From Asticcacaulis benevestitus DSM 16100 = ATCC BAA-896 (GTDB lineage: Bacteria; Pseudomonadota; Alphaproteobacteria; Caulobacterales; Caulobacteraceae), in contig NZ_AQWM01000010.1 in the NCBI RefSeq assembly GCF_000376105.1, forward strand, positions 1 through 64,000: a DNA stretch of 64,000 nucleotides. Direction: 5' to 3'. The notes under the pieces are model-generated. The model was not told the origin of the DNA. It made no database searches and worked only from the letters and a program-made list of their open reading frames with translations. Below are positions 52,686-62,157 of this stretch, piece after piece (within the stretch, counting starts at the first letter, position 1; the number at the start of each line of letters is the position of its first letter). The translations under genes and the position numbers were made by a program.

Positions 52686-55562
52686 TTAGCGTTTCACGAC
52701 GACTGCCGCGCCCGTATAAACCACATCCTTGTCGAAGGCGTCATAGGCCGTACTGGCCACGCCCGCCTTGACGAAGCGGACGCGGAAGGTGCGATTGGTG
52801 ACCATGCCCTTGTAGCTGCCGCTGCGTGCGCCAATGGTCAGTTCGCCGGTCTTGTCGTTATAGTTCAGCGGGATACGCGAGAACTCGCCGCGGACATAGC
52901 CATTCGACACGCCGTCATCTTCGTAGAAACTGAAGCTGCCGTCAGCGCCGGTATAGACGTTGATCGTGATCGGGGCGTCGGGCTTTTCATCGACATACTG
53001 GGTCACCGGACCGATCGGCACCACCGAGCCCGCCTTGACGAACAGAGGTATCTGATCGAGCGGCGCCTTGACCGTGATCGAAGCGCCACCATCAAAGCGT
53101 TCGCCGGTGTAGTAGTTATACCAGCCCGCTCCCGCCGGCAGATAGACGTCACGCGAACGCGCCTCATAGGCGGTCACCGGCGCCACCAGGAAGGATTTGC
53201 CGAACATATATTCGTCACTGACGTTCTTGGCCTTGGCGTCGTTCGGGAAGTCCATGGCGAAGCCGCGCATGATCGTGCCCGAATTGTAATAGATGTCCGA
53301 AGCAGTGGCATAGATGTAAGGCATCAGGCGATAACGCAGTTCGAGATAGCTGACCATGTTGGCGCGCATATCGGAACCGGCCGGCGAAATCTCGTTGATC
53401 TCGCGTTTGACGCCTTCGCCGTGTGAACGGAACAGCGGCGAGAAGGCGCCGAACTGGAACCAGCGCTGGTTCAGCTCACGCCATTCTTTCAGGTCACCCG
53501 CCGTACCGGTGCCACCGGCCGCACGGTTTTCTTGAAGGCCGCCTACATCCGAGCCCTGGAAGCGCGTCTCCTGCGCATAACCGCCGATATCATGCGTCCA
53601 GTTGGGGATGCCGGACATCGACATCTGCACGCCGGCCGAGATTTGGTCGTGGAAGTTGGCCCAGGTGCCTACGATATCGCCCGACCACACGGCCGAGGCA
53701 TTGCGCTGCACGCCAGCGAAGCCGGAGCGCGTCAGGATGAACTGACGCGTATCGGGTTGATCGACCTTGAGGCCGTCATACATGGCCTTGGTGTTCATCA
53801 GGGCATAGGCGTTATGGACGATGGCGCCCGGCCCCATCTGGGTCGGGGTGATCAGCTTGGCAAAGTCCTCGATACGCTCGTTGGAATTGACATCCGGCTC
53901 GGTGTTGTCCATCCACCAGGCGTCGATGCCGAGCGGGATCAGCTTGTCCTTGAGCTGGCGATAGTAGATGTCGCGGGCTTCCTGATTATAGGGCGAATAG
54001 TGGCTGTTGAGATAGCCAGCCCCCACCCAGTCGCGCGTGCCGTTCTTGACGTTCTGGGTCCACATGTAGCCCTTTTTCTCGAACTCTTTGTAGTTGTCCG
54101 TATTGGCGTAGAACTTGCCCCAGATCGAGAACATGACGTGGGCGTGGTTCTTGTGGACCTCATCGACCATGCCCTTCGGATCGGGAAAACGCTTGGGGTC
54201 GAAATCGTGGCTGCCCCACTGGTCTTCCGGCCAGTAGAACCAGTCCTGTACGATGTTATCGATCGGCCACTTGTTGTCGCGGTAGGTCTTGAGAACGCCT
54301 AAAAGCTGATCCTGCGTCTCATAGCGCTGACGTGACTGCCAGAAGCCGTAGGCCCATTTCGGCATCATCGGTGCCTGGCCGGTCAGGTGACGATAGCCGC
54401 CGATCACGCCATCCAAGCTGTCGGAGGCGATGAAATAGTAGTTCAGGCCGGTGCCGGCTTCCGAGGTCAGGCTGAGCGAATGCTTGTCGGCTTCGGACTG
54501 CGGATTGTTGTGGTGCATGGAGATCATGCCGCCCGAAGGCTTCCACTCGACATGCAGCTTGACCGGCTTGCCCTTGGTGAAGCTGGTCTCGAAATTATGG
54601 TACCAAGGGTTCCAGCCCTGACGCCAGATGTTGTCGAAGATCGTCTTGTCGCCGACCTTGAGCGTGGCGTAGTCCGAGGAATACATGCGCAGCTTGTGCA
54701 CACCGTCCTGATCCGACGTCATGGCGCCATCCCAGACGACCTTGACCGACTTGCCCTGTGTGGACGCCTTGCTGAGCGCAGCGTCCTTCGGCCAGTATTC
54801 GGCGACATCCTTCAGGTACTGATAGTTGATGTCGGTCTCAACCCGGGTCAGGATCAGTTTGCCGTCGACATAGTATTTCGCCGTCAGGCCGGGCTTGCCA
54901 TCTTCCGTGGTCAGCTTGAGATCGCGGCTGAGCAGGCCATAGCGCGTCGGATTGCCGAAGCGGGTGACCGAATTGTTGTCCCACAGCACGCCGTAATTCA
55001 TATCCGACAGGACGAAGGGCACGCCGACATCCATATTGTGCTGGCGCAGTTCGACGTCCTCGCCATTGAGGTTCATCTGGGCGTTCTGGTGCTGACCAAG
55101 GCCGTAGAAAGCCTCCTTCGTGCCGGTATTGAACTGGGCGCGCGTGGCGACGAAGGACTGGCCCTCGATGGTGACCGGCGTGATGGCGGCCTGCTTTTCG
55201 GTCAGAACCGGCTTGCCGGCGGCGTTATAGAAGGTGACCAGACCGGTCTCCAGCGACACGACGGCCGATGCCTTTCCGGTCTTCAGAGTGACGTCCTTCT
55301 TCGTTTCCGAGACGGTGAAAGCGCCTTCGGGCGTAGCCACGGTCATAAGCGACGGCATCTGCTGGCGCGCCGGATCATCGACCGCCAGAACGTGGATGAT
55401 CGAGTCGCTCATGACCTCAAGGCGGACCTCCTTCGCCGCCCCTGTGTCAGGCTTGACCACGATGCCGGTGGCGGTTTTCTCAAAGGAACCGGCCAGTGCG
55501 GCGCCGGCGGACATCACCATGGCCAGTACGGATACCGAAGCCAGAATTTTTGCTGCTTTCAT
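52686..55562 (-). CDS. GH31 alpha-xylosidase (xyloglucan type) with PA14-like insert
   Basis: The product (958 residues from the ATG at 55562, after GGGAG 8 bases upstream) has a signal peptide (AGAALAGS cut), a GH31 N-terminal beta domain, an inserted PA14-like domain at about 225-380 and the GH31 barrel. The nucleophile is Asp552 in WWMDNTEPD and the acid/base is Asp629 in WSGDIVGTW. LPAGAGWYNYYTGERFDGG near the C-terminus is typical. The closest architecture I know is the Cellvibrio alpha-xylosidase acting on xyloglucan oligosaccharides. Paired with the GH35 gene upstream, it should trim xylose units in the periplasm. Confidence 0.9.
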   Translation of the reverse strand: MKAAKILASVSVLAMVMSAGAALAGSFEKTATGIVVKPDTGAAKEVRLEVMSDSIIHVLAVDDPARQQMPSLMTVATPEGAFTVSETKKDVTLKTGKASAVVSLETGLVTFYNAAGKPVLTEKQAAITPVTIEGQSFVATRAQFNTGTKEAFYGLGQHQNAQMNLNGEDVELRQHNMDVGVPFVLSDMNYGVLWDNNSVTRFGNPTRYGLLSRDLKLTTEDGKPGLTAKYYVDGKLILTRVETDINYQYLKDVAEYWPKDAALSKASTQGKSVKVVWDGAMTSDQDGVHKLRMYSSDYATLKVGDKTIFDNIWRQGWNPWYHNFETSFTKGKPVKLHVEWKPSGGMISMHHNNPQSEADKHSLSLTSEAGTGLNYYFIASDSLDGVIGGYRHLTGQAPMMPKWAYGFWQSRQRYETQDQLLGVLKTYRDNKWPIDNIVQDWFYWPEDQWGSHDFDPKRFPDPKGMVDEVHKNHAHVMFSIWGKFYANTDNYKEFEKKGYMWTQNVKNGTRDWVGAGYLNSHYSPYNQEARDIYYRQLKDKLIPLGIDAWWMDNTEPDVNSNERIEDFAKLITPTQMGPGAIVHNAYALMNTKAMYDGLKVDQPDTRQFILTRSGFAGVQRNASAVWSGDIVGTWANFHDQISAGVQMSMSGIPNWTHDIGGYAQETRFQGSDVGGLQENRAAGGTGTAGDLKEWRELNQRWFQFGAFSPLFRSHGEGVKREINEISPAGSDMRANMVSYLELRYRLMPYIYATASDIYYNSGTIMRGFAMDFPNDAKAKNVSDEYMFGKSFLVAPVTAYEARSRDVYLPAGAGWYNYYTGERFDGGASITVKAPLDQIPLFVKAGSVVPIGPVTQYVDEKPDAPITINVYTGADGSFSFYEDDGVSNGYVRGEFSRIPLNYNDKTGELTIGARSGSYKGMVTNRTFRVRFVKAGVASTAYDAFDKDVVYTGAAVVVKR

Positions 55563-55587
55563 CTCAAGTCTCCCAAGTTCTTTTTTA

Positions 55588-57264
55588 TTATTGTTCATAC
55601 GTCGCCAGACGGACCTTCAATAGCACAGGCTCGCCGGCAAAGTTGAGGCCATAATCGGTCTGATCGCCGTTCCAGACGCGCGACATGACCCACTTGCCGG
55701 CTTCGTAATGGCCTTCCTCGACACGATCGACCAAGATGCCCTTCTTAGCATTGGCTTCACCGGTGCCGAAGGTAATGCGCGCATTCAGGCCCGCCACCAG
55801 AAATTCATTGTCGCTCAGCTTCGCCACGGCGATGCCGCCGCTCGGCGTATCAGAGCCTTCGGGGAAACCGTTCCTGTTCTCCGGATCCCACTTGCGCAGG
55901 CCAAACTGCCATTCGCGGTAGCTGACCGTAGCGTTCCACTTAGGCCCAAGATCAAGCTTCTGATCCGTGTGGTCGTCCGGCTCGGACACACCCCAGACCT
56001 GCGATTCAAAGCTCAGCTTCGCCCACTCCCGGTCCATGCCACCAAACAGCTTGTAGACCGTGGCGAAGGGCTTCACCATCTCTATACCGGTCTTGGTCGT
56101 GCCGAGCGGATGGTTGGAGTAGCCGGTGTAATCGAAGCCGAACGGATCAAAACCGATGGCCTGGCGGCCGAGCGCCGAGAAGATATAACGGGCATAGACA
56201 GGCCGGTTGCCGCTTTCGGCGACGTAGAGCGCATTGTCCTTGCGGGCATAAAGCTCCAGCGTCTTTTCGTAGCTTTGTGAGGTCGGGGTGTAGAGATCGG
56301 GCGCCAGCAGTTCGATATGCGGCGCGGCCGCCTTCCAGACGTCGATCACGCTGTAGACCGGGCCGCCGGAGGCATAGGAGCCTGGCTTGTGATCGGGATT
56401 AAGCGGATCTTTGAGCGCGGCGTTGACGTAGGTCGGCAACGGATAGATCGCATCACCAGCGGCCACGATATCGTCGATATAGCGGGCGATCGACCAGGCG
56501 TGGAAATATTCGTCGGCATCCTTGCCGAAGACTTCATTCCAATTTCCAGACGTCTTGTTGTATTTCTTGAGCAGGGCCGCCGGCACCGGCTTGGCCATCA
56601 GGGCATCGGCCTTCTTGGAATAGTCACGTGCGGAGCCATAGACCCCGGTTTCATTCTCCGGCTGAAGCATGATGACCGTGTGCTGCTCACCATCAATCGC
56701 CTTGATGTGCTTGACCAGTTCGACATAGGCCTTCTTGTCGGCCTCGCGCGTGGTGTCATAGAGCGGTGACAGCGCATAGGAGGTCGTGCCGTCCTTATTG
56801 GTCAGGCGCGGAAAGCGCTTGTTGTCCGTCTTGACCCAGGTCGGAGAATAGGAAGGATTGGTGTTCTTCCAAGTCGCGAACCACAGGATGACAAGCCGTA
56901 CATTGTTTTCACGCGCCTGCGTCACCAGCGCATCGACAAAGCTGAAATCGAACTTACCCTCGACCGGCTCGATCTGTTCCCATGCCACCGGCATGGCCAG
57001 GGTGTTGGCGTGCATGTCCTTGATGGCCGGCCACACCTTGGGAAGGGCGCCTTCATAGTTGCTTGAATTGTTGGCCTGGCCACCGAGGATGAGATAGGGG
57101 GCGCCATCGACCATCAGAGCGAACTTGCCGTTCTTCTGAACGAGTTCTGGGATCGGCTTGGCGGCCTGCGCCTGAACCGAAGCTGCGCTGCCGAGCAGCA
57201 TGGCGCTCGCTGATAACGCTAACAAAAGACCCTGCTTCTGGGTGGATAAGCGTAGACGTCTCAT
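55588..57264 (-). CDS. GH35 beta-galactosidase with DUF5597-like C-terminal domain
   Basis: The product (558 residues from MRRLRLSTQKQG at 57264) has a signal peptide ending SVQA-QA and a GH35-type barrel (YLILGGQANNSSNYE, WEQIEPVEGKFDF). Glu205 in PENETGVYG is the likely acid/base and Glu350 in YVAESGN the likely nucleophile. A C-terminal domain from about 430 matches DUF5597-type. Relatives remove galactose from xyloglucan oligosaccharides. It lies 25 bp before the GH31 gene, and a divergent FadR-type regulator starts 253 bp away, so these form a small carbohydrate locus. The frame continues upstream to 57375 without a signal peptide, so 57264 is preferred. Confidence 0.88.
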   Translation of the reverse strand: MRRLRLSTQKQGLLLALSASAMLLGSAASVQAQAAKPIPELVQKNGKFALMVDGAPYLILGGQANNSSNYEGALPKVWPAIKDMHANTLAMPVAWEQIEPVEGKFDFSFVDALVTQARENNVRLVILWFATWKNTNPSYSPTWVKTDNKRFPRLTNKDGTTSYALSPLYDTTREADKKAYVELVKHIKAIDGEQHTVIMLQPENETGVYGSARDYSKKADALMAKPVPAALLKKYNKTSGNWNEVFGKDADEYFHAWSIARYIDDIVAAGDAIYPLPTYVNAALKDPLNPDHKPGSYASGGPVYSVIDVWKAAAPHIELLAPDLYTPTSQSYEKTLELYARKDNALYVAESGNRPVYARYIFSALGRQAIGFDPFGFDYTGYSNHPLGTTKTGIEMVKPFATVYKLFGGMDREWAKLSFESQVWGVSEPDDHTDQKLDLGPKWNATVSYREWQFGLRKWDPENRNGFPEGSDTPSGGIAVAKLSDNEFLVAGLNARITFGTGEANAKKGILVDRVEEGHYEAGKWVMSRVWNGDQTDYGLNFAGEPVLLKVRLATYEQ

Positions 57265-57493
57265 GTATGTGTTCCCTCTGACCAATGCTGCCCTACTTAT
57301 CACCGCAAAGTTTTTACCTGCGAACGGACAGTCACCTGTGAAATTGACATATAATGTGACCGCTATCAACGGCAAGCGTCAAATCACGAATCCTGTTTTA
57401 AAATAGTATTTTTTCTGTAAGCATTAAAATGCCATGTGCCGAGTCCTTAAAATAGCTAAGGGCTCCGGCCTGATGCAGGGATTTAATAAACTA

Positions 57494-57504
57494 TAGTAAG
57501 ACCA
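57494..57504. promoter_or_regulatory. FadR-subfamily operator candidate before the GntR/FCD gene
   Basis: TAGTAAGACCA fits the FadR-subfamily pattern TNGTNNNACNA and ends 13 bp before the ATG at 57518, where it could serve autoregulation. A single match to a short pattern is weak evidence. Confidence 0.45.
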
Positions 57505-57517
57505 GAAAGCAGACTTT

Positions 57518-58234
57518 ATGCGCTCCGAACTCGGCATCAGCCTCGCCTACGGGCTCCTCGCATCGCTTGGACAGTCCATCGTTACCGGCGAATTTGAAAA
57601 GACCGGCTTCCCCACAGAGGCGGAACTGTGCACCAAGTTTGGCGCCAGCCGCACCGTCATGCGCGAAGCCGTCAAGATGCTGTCCGCCAAGGGGCTGATC
57701 AGCTCTCGCCAGCGTCAGGGCACGCGCGTCGAGCCGGTCGAAAACTGGAACCTGCTCGATCCGGACGTGCTGCGCTGGCTGATGGAGCGCCCCTACTCCA
57801 ACAAGATCTTCCTCGAATTCACGCAGATGCGCCTGGCGATTGAGCCGACCGCGGCCTTTCTGGCGGCAGAATTACAGGACAGGCTGGCCATAGCCGGCAT
57901 CCGCGAAGGCTACGAGGCGATGGTGCTGCATGGTGGCGCCACGGCCGGCGGCGGCGACAAAGACCTGGCCCTTCAGGCCGATATTGACTTCCACGTCGCC
58001 ATTCTCAAGGCCTCTGGCAATCCCTTCTTCTGGCGCCTTAAGCCGCTGATCACCAATGCCCTGAACCTGTCGATTCAGCTCACCAACAAAATTGCGGGCC
58101 ACATGGCCGATCTCGCTTCGCATGAAGCTATTCTGGTCGCCATCGAAAAGGGCGACGCCGCCGCTGCGAAGAATGCCTCAGAGGCTATTCTGTTGGAATC
58201 GCTGACCTTTATTGAAACAGCCAAGGCGGTTTAG
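57518..58234 (+). CDS. GntR-family regulator with FCD domain (FadR type)
   Basis: The 238-residue protein has a winged helix (about 15-80; FPTEAELCTKFGASRTVMREAVKMLSAKGLI) and an all-helical FCD effector domain (from about 95; QMRLAIEPTAAFLAA, QADIDFHVAILKASGNPFFW, SHEAILVAIEKGDAAAA) with the His and Asp/Glu residues expected to bind a metal and an organic acid. Such regulators sense sugar acids or related metabolites. It is divergent from the GH35-GH31 pair, which it probably represses. Confidence 0.9.
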   Translation: MRSELGISLAYGLLASLGQSIVTGEFEKTGFPTEAELCTKFGASRTVMREAVKMLSAKGLISSRQRQGTRVEPVENWNLLDPDVLRWLMERPYSNKIFLEFTQMRLAIEPTAAFLAAELQDRLAIAGIREGYEAMVLHGGATAGGGDKDLALQADIDFHVAILKASGNPFFWRLKPLITNALNLSIQLTNKIAGHMADLASHEAILVAIEKGDAAAAKNASEAILLESLTFIETAKAV

Positions 58235-58283
58235 CCCCCGCAACGCGCTTAAGGGAAGTGTGAAGCAAAGCTCTGTTCTCATA

Positions 58284-58314
58284 GAAAAAAAATGCCCCGC
58301 ACGATGGCGGGGCA
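58284..58314 (-). terminator. Rho-independent terminator after the phytase-linked TonB receptor
   Basis: Arms TGCCCCGC (58293-58300) and GCGGGGCA (58307-58314), with nine A/T bases (58284-58292) giving a T run on the minus strand, 31 bp past the receptor stop. Confidence 0.88.
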
Positions 58315-58344
58315 AGTCTGCACAGGAATAGTGTTTCAGAACGC

Positions 58345-60912
58345 CTAGAACTTGGCCGAAACGCCAACGCGCCAGGTGCGGCCATAGGCTTCGTTTTCGA
58401 CCAGTTGGCGCTTGTTGCCGACATAACGTTGCCAGTCGGCCTCGGTCAGGTTCTTACCTTCGACATAAAGCTGCCAGTTCGGCGTCACGGCGTAACCGAT
58501 CTTGAGATCAACCTTGCCATTGGCGGCCGTATAGACGTCCGTGGCCTTGCTGACGCCCAAGGTGTCGAGATAGGCCGAGCGGTAGGTGTAGGCGACGCGG
58601 GCCGACCAGTTGGCCTTTTCGTAGGTCAGTTCGGCGGTACCGGTCAGGTCAGATGTATAGATCAGCGCCACCTTGTCGGAGCGACCAGGCGCGCCATCGG
58701 TGCTCGAATCCTGCGCCGTCACGTTGAACGAAGTGCCCAGACCATCGAAAGGCGCCGGCAGGCTGTCGAACTGCATGATGAAGTTGAATTCGACGCCCGA
58801 AACCTTGGCCGATTTCAGGTTCTGCGATTGCGTGATCTTGGCGCCGTCATAGAGCGTGCCGTTGATCGTTTCGTTGTCGGCTTCGCGTTCGGTGACGAAG
58901 ATCGGGTTGTCGATCGACTTGTAGAAGGCGGCCACCGAGATCATGCCCTTCTTGCCGAAATAGTGCTCATAGCCGGCGTCGAGATTGACCGAGGTCAGCG
59001 GATCGAGGTCCGGATTACCAACTTCCAGTTCAAGATCGTCCTCATCGTGGTTGATGGCGACGCGCGGCGCCAGATCGACATAGTTCGGACGGCCGATCGA
59101 GGTGGTGGCGGCGAAGCGTACCAGCGAATTGCCGTCGAAGTCATAACGGCCGACCAGCGAGGGGAAGAGGTCGGTATAGGATTTCTTTCCGAAGCTGTTG
59201 AAGACACCGGCCGCGATCAGATCGGCTTCCGTCTCGATGTCGTCCGTATCAAACTGGATGGCCTTGTATTCGGCCTTGGTCTGCTCGACACGCAGACCGG
59301 GGATCAGGGTCAGGTTGCCGCTGTGGATGGTGGCCTGGAAGTAAGCAGCCGCTACCTTTTCGCGCACATCGTAATCGCCGCCCAGCTCGTCAGGAGTGCT
59401 TTCGCCAACATTGACTTTCAGAAGCCCCTTAGCTTCGGCATCATCGAGCGATTTGAGGAAATCGACGGTCGGTCCAAACTTCGTGGCGTACAGGTCACCG
59501 GCGTCATAGGACAGGTAGTTCGACAGCACCAGACCGCTGACATCATAGTAGCGATAATCGACGGCACTGCGCTTGTGGCGCTCGGAGTATTTGACGCCCA
59601 TCTTGAAGGTGGTATCGCCACCAAAGGCCGAGGTCGGCAGGGTGTAATCGGCCGAGGCCTGATTCAAGGTTTCGCGGGCGTGGTCGGCTTCCAGTTCGGC
59701 GGATTTCGCCGTGTACTTGGTCGCATCGTAACCGGCGGCATCGGGCGTTACCTTAAACAAGGTATCGGTCAGGTCGTAGGTGCCGGATACCGTGCTCTTT
59801 TTGGTCGCATAGGCGAAATTGTAGCGCGGGTCATCGTCCTTGATAGCTGTAGAACTGGTGACATCGACCTTCAGCTTGCCGGTGGCGAGCTTGAACTCAC
59901 CGCCGAGGTTAACTGTCGAGATGTGTTCGTCCTCAAAGCGATATTTAGCATTGCGGCTGGCGGCCTTCGGCGCCTTGGTGAAAGTGCCGGTCGTCCCACT
60001 AGCGGGCGTGAATGCGCCTTCGAGGCTGACTCGGAATTCCTGGCGCTGTTCCATATCGGTGAAGTGCGAGAACAGGGTGCGGGCATAGAGGTGCATATCG
60101 TCATTCGGCTTGTAGTCGAAATTGATCGCTGCGCCCTGACGGTTACGAATGACGTAATAGTCGCGCAGGCGCCAGTCGTCCGGCTTGCCATTCGTCCAGG
60201 CATCCGAGCCCTGGAGATTTTGCGAGGCCTGAGGACGGCGCGAGGCATTGAGTGCGGCCACGATGCCGAACTCATTATTGGCACCAAAGCGCGTGCCGGC
60301 GGCCACGTCGGTGTCATAGGAGGTCTTGTCGTTCAGCTCGATATAGCCGGCGCTATAACGGGCGCTGACGAAAGGCTTCTTGCGATCGAAGGCCGACAGG
60401 GTCTTGATATTGACGGCGCCGGCGATGGCGTTGGCGTCATATTCGGCGGTCTGGTTCTTGATGACCTCGACGCTGCCGATCAGCCCCGTCGGCACGGTGT
60501 CAAGCTTGACCGAGCGCGTATCGGTTTCAGGTGCTGCGGCGTCCTGACCATTGATGCGCACGGCGGCCAGTGACGGATCGAGACCGCGGATAACAACATA
60601 ACGGCCCTCGCCCTGATCGTCGGCAACGGCCACGCCCGGTGCGCGCGACACCACTTCACCGACATTCTGATCGGGCAGCTTACCGGCGTCGTTGGCGGTG
60701 ATCACTTCGCGGGTGACATTGGAGCTATGCTTCTGGTCCATCGACTGACGCTCAGCGGCGCGCGTGCCGAAAACGACGACTTCAACCGCCGGCTCGCTGG
60801 CGGCAGCGCTCGCCACCTCGTCCTGCGCCTGAGCAGCCGTGGTCGAAAGACCGGCGATCAGGATCAGCGGCGCTACCGCAGCCCCCGTCAGTAAATGCTT
60901 CATCGTTGTCAT
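58345..60912 (-). CDS. TonB-dependent receptor divergent from the phytase
   Basis: The 855-residue protein has a signal peptide (cut near AQAQ-DE, about 30), a TonB-box-like AVEVVVFGTRAAE at about 43 and a plug domain of the KLPDQNVGEVVSRAPGVAV class with YVVIRGLDPSLAAVRINGQ and DANAIAGAVNIKT. A barrel ending TWRVGVSAKF with the terminal Phe follows. It is transcribed away from a beta-propeller phytase gene with 89 bp between start codons. Such pairs recur in Gram-negative genomes, so phytate or its lower inositol phosphates are the likely cargo. A terminator follows it. Confidence 0.93.
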   Translation of the reverse strand: MTTMKHLLTGAAVAPLILIAGLSTTAAQAQDEVASAAASEPAVEVVVFGTRAAERQSMDQKHSSNVTREVITANDAGKLPDQNVGEVVSRAPGVAVADDQGEGRYVVIRGLDPSLAAVRINGQDAAAPETDTRSVKLDTVPTGLIGSVEVIKNQTAEYDANAIAGAVNIKTLSAFDRKKPFVSARYSAGYIELNDKTSYDTDVAAGTRFGANNEFGIVAALNASRRPQASQNLQGSDAWTNGKPDDWRLRDYYVIRNRQGAAINFDYKPNDDMHLYARTLFSHFTDMEQRQEFRVSLEGAFTPASGTTGTFTKAPKAASRNAKYRFEDEHISTVNLGGEFKLATGKLKVDVTSSTAIKDDDPRYNFAYATKKSTVSGTYDLTDTLFKVTPDAAGYDATKYTAKSAELEADHARETLNQASADYTLPTSAFGGDTTFKMGVKYSERHKRSAVDYRYYDVSGLVLSNYLSYDAGDLYATKFGPTVDFLKSLDDAEAKGLLKVNVGESTPDELGGDYDVREKVAAAYFQATIHSGNLTLIPGLRVEQTKAEYKAIQFDTDDIETEADLIAAGVFNSFGKKSYTDLFPSLVGRYDFDGNSLVRFAATTSIGRPNYVDLAPRVAINHDEDDLELEVGNPDLDPLTSVNLDAGYEHYFGKKGMISVAAFYKSIDNPIFVTEREADNETINGTLYDGAKITQSQNLKSAKVSGVEFNFIMQFDSLPAPFDGLGTSFNVTAQDSSTDGAPGRSDKVALIYTSDLTGTAELTYEKANWSARVAYTYRSAYLDTLGVSKATDVYTAANGKVDLKIGYAVTPNWQLYVEGKNLTEADWQRYVGNKRQLVENEAYGRTWRVGVSAKF

Positions 60913-60946
60913 TGGAAATGCCCCATCGCATAAAATTTGAAGTGCA

Positions 60947-60967
60947 AATACAGATCAATTCTGTATT
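60947..60967. promoter_or_regulatory. Palindrome in the divergent receptor/phytase promoter
   Basis: Perfect 8-bp arms AATACAGA and TCTGTATT around TCAAT form a possible regulator site about midway between the two start codons. The regulator is unknown, and the site does not resemble the HutC-type operators. Confidence 0.5.
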
Positions 60968-61001
60968 AACCGATGCAACGAGCTATTAGGTGGAGCATAT
61001 G

Positions 61002-62117
61002 ATGAATTCTAAACGCTTTTGCGACAGTTCAATGACACGCAGCTTATTGATTATAAGTGTGATGTGTTTGTCATCATGCGCACCTATACATCCGGAGTTG
61101 ATTTCCGACTCCAAGCTTGTTGATCACGGCACCGGAACGCCCGTAGTGGCCACCATGGAAACCGAGGCCGTCGCCACCAAGGCGCTCGATAGCGCCGATG
61201 ATCCTGAGATCTGGGTCGATGCGAAAGATTCCCACCGTGCCCTGATCTACGCCACCGACAAGAAGGCCGGGCTGTATGTCTATGATCTGAAGGGCAAGCA
61301 GGTGCAGTTCCTGGCTGTGGGGCCGATGAACAATGTCGATCTGCGCAGCGGTCTCAACATCGCCGGTCTGCCGGAAACGATTGTCGCAGCGTCCGATCGC
61401 GTCAAAGGTGGCGCGGCTTTGTTCAAGCTCGATCCGGCGACTCTGCAAACCACGCCCTGGGGTTTCGTGGCCATGCCGACCAGTGAGGCCTATGGCTTCT
61501 GTGTCGGCGTCACCAAAGCCAACCAACTGACCTTTATCATGGTCGGCAAGACGGGCGACGTCACGCAATCGCTCATCACCACCGAGAACGGCCAGCCCAA
61601 GGCCACGGTGATGCGTCAGTTCGCCACCGGCAGCCAGTCGGAAGGCTGTGTCGTCGATGATGTCAGCGGTCGTCTCTATATCGCGGAGGAAAATACGGCC
61701 TTGTGGCAATACGGGCTCGATCCGGCCAGCGGCACAGCGCGCACTGCGGTCGAATCCTTGCCTTCGCAAAAGCTGGTCGCCGATATCGAAGGCCTGACCC
61801 TGCTGCGTGATGATGGCAAAACCTACCTGATCGCCTCATCTCAAGGCGACTCAGCCTTTGCCGTCTGGCGCGTCGAAGGCGAAGCGCCGGTCTATCAGGG
61901 CCGGTTTTCGGTCTATGCCGGCAAGGGTATCGACGCTGTGACCGGCACGGACGGCGTGGCGGCGCTGGGCGGCCAGGTCGGCCCTTATGGCAAGGGCGTC
62001 GTGGTGATGCAGGACGATTCGGACACCGATGGCGAGGCACCAGCCACGGCCCGCGTCCGCCAGAACTTCAAGCTGGTGGACTGGAACGAGATCGTAAAGG
62101 CGCTGAAGATAAAGTAA
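61002..62117 (+). CDS. Beta-propeller phytase, predicted lipoprotein
   Basis: The product (371 residues from the second of two adjacent ATGs, 6 bases after GTGGAG) has a lipoprotein signal with Cys26 (SVMCLSSC). The six-bladed phytase fold is marked by DDPEIWVDAKDSHRALIYATDKKAG, NNVDLRSGL, SEGCVVDDVSGRLYIAEEN and SSQGDSAFAVWRVEG, which hold the calcium- and phosphate-binding Asp, Glu, Lys and Arg residues. It removes phosphate from phytate in the periplasm. GTG at 60990 or ATG at 60999 are less likely starts because the ribosome site would overlap or crowd them. It shares a divergent promoter with the TonB receptor. Confidence 0.92.
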   Translation: MNSKRFCDSSMTRSLLIISVMCLSSCAPIHPELISDSKLVDHGTGTPVVATMETEAVATKALDSADDPEIWVDAKDSHRALIYATDKKAGLYVYDLKGKQVQFLAVGPMNNVDLRSGLNIAGLPETIVAASDRVKGGAALFKLDPATLQTTPWGFVAMPTSEAYGFCVGVTKANQLTFIMVGKTGDVTQSLITTENGQPKATVMRQFATGSQSEGCVVDDVSGRLYIAEENTALWQYGLDPASGTARTAVESLPSQKLVADIEGLTLLRDDGKTYLIASSQGDSAFAVWRVEGEAPVYQGRFSVYAGKGIDAVTGTDGVAALGGQVGPYGKGVVVMQDDSDTDGEAPATARVRQNFKLVDWNEIVKALKIK

Positions 62118-62130
62118 GAGCCTCCGGCGG

Positions 62131-62149
62131 GAAGGGGCACAGCCCCTTC
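62131..62149. terminator. Stem-loop between convergent phytase and proC genes
   Basis: Arms GAAGGGGC and GCCCCTTC with a 3-base loop lie 14 bp past the phytase stop. The T runs are poor, so termination strength is uncertain. Confidence 0.5.
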
Positions 62150-62157
62150 ACCCAAAT

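Noticed and set aside
58405-60573. Plus-strand open frame of 722 codons opposite the phytase-linked TonB receptor
   Set aside because: The minus-strand frame has a signal peptide, plug domain and terminal Phe. The plus-strand frame has no recognisable family and is a shadow.
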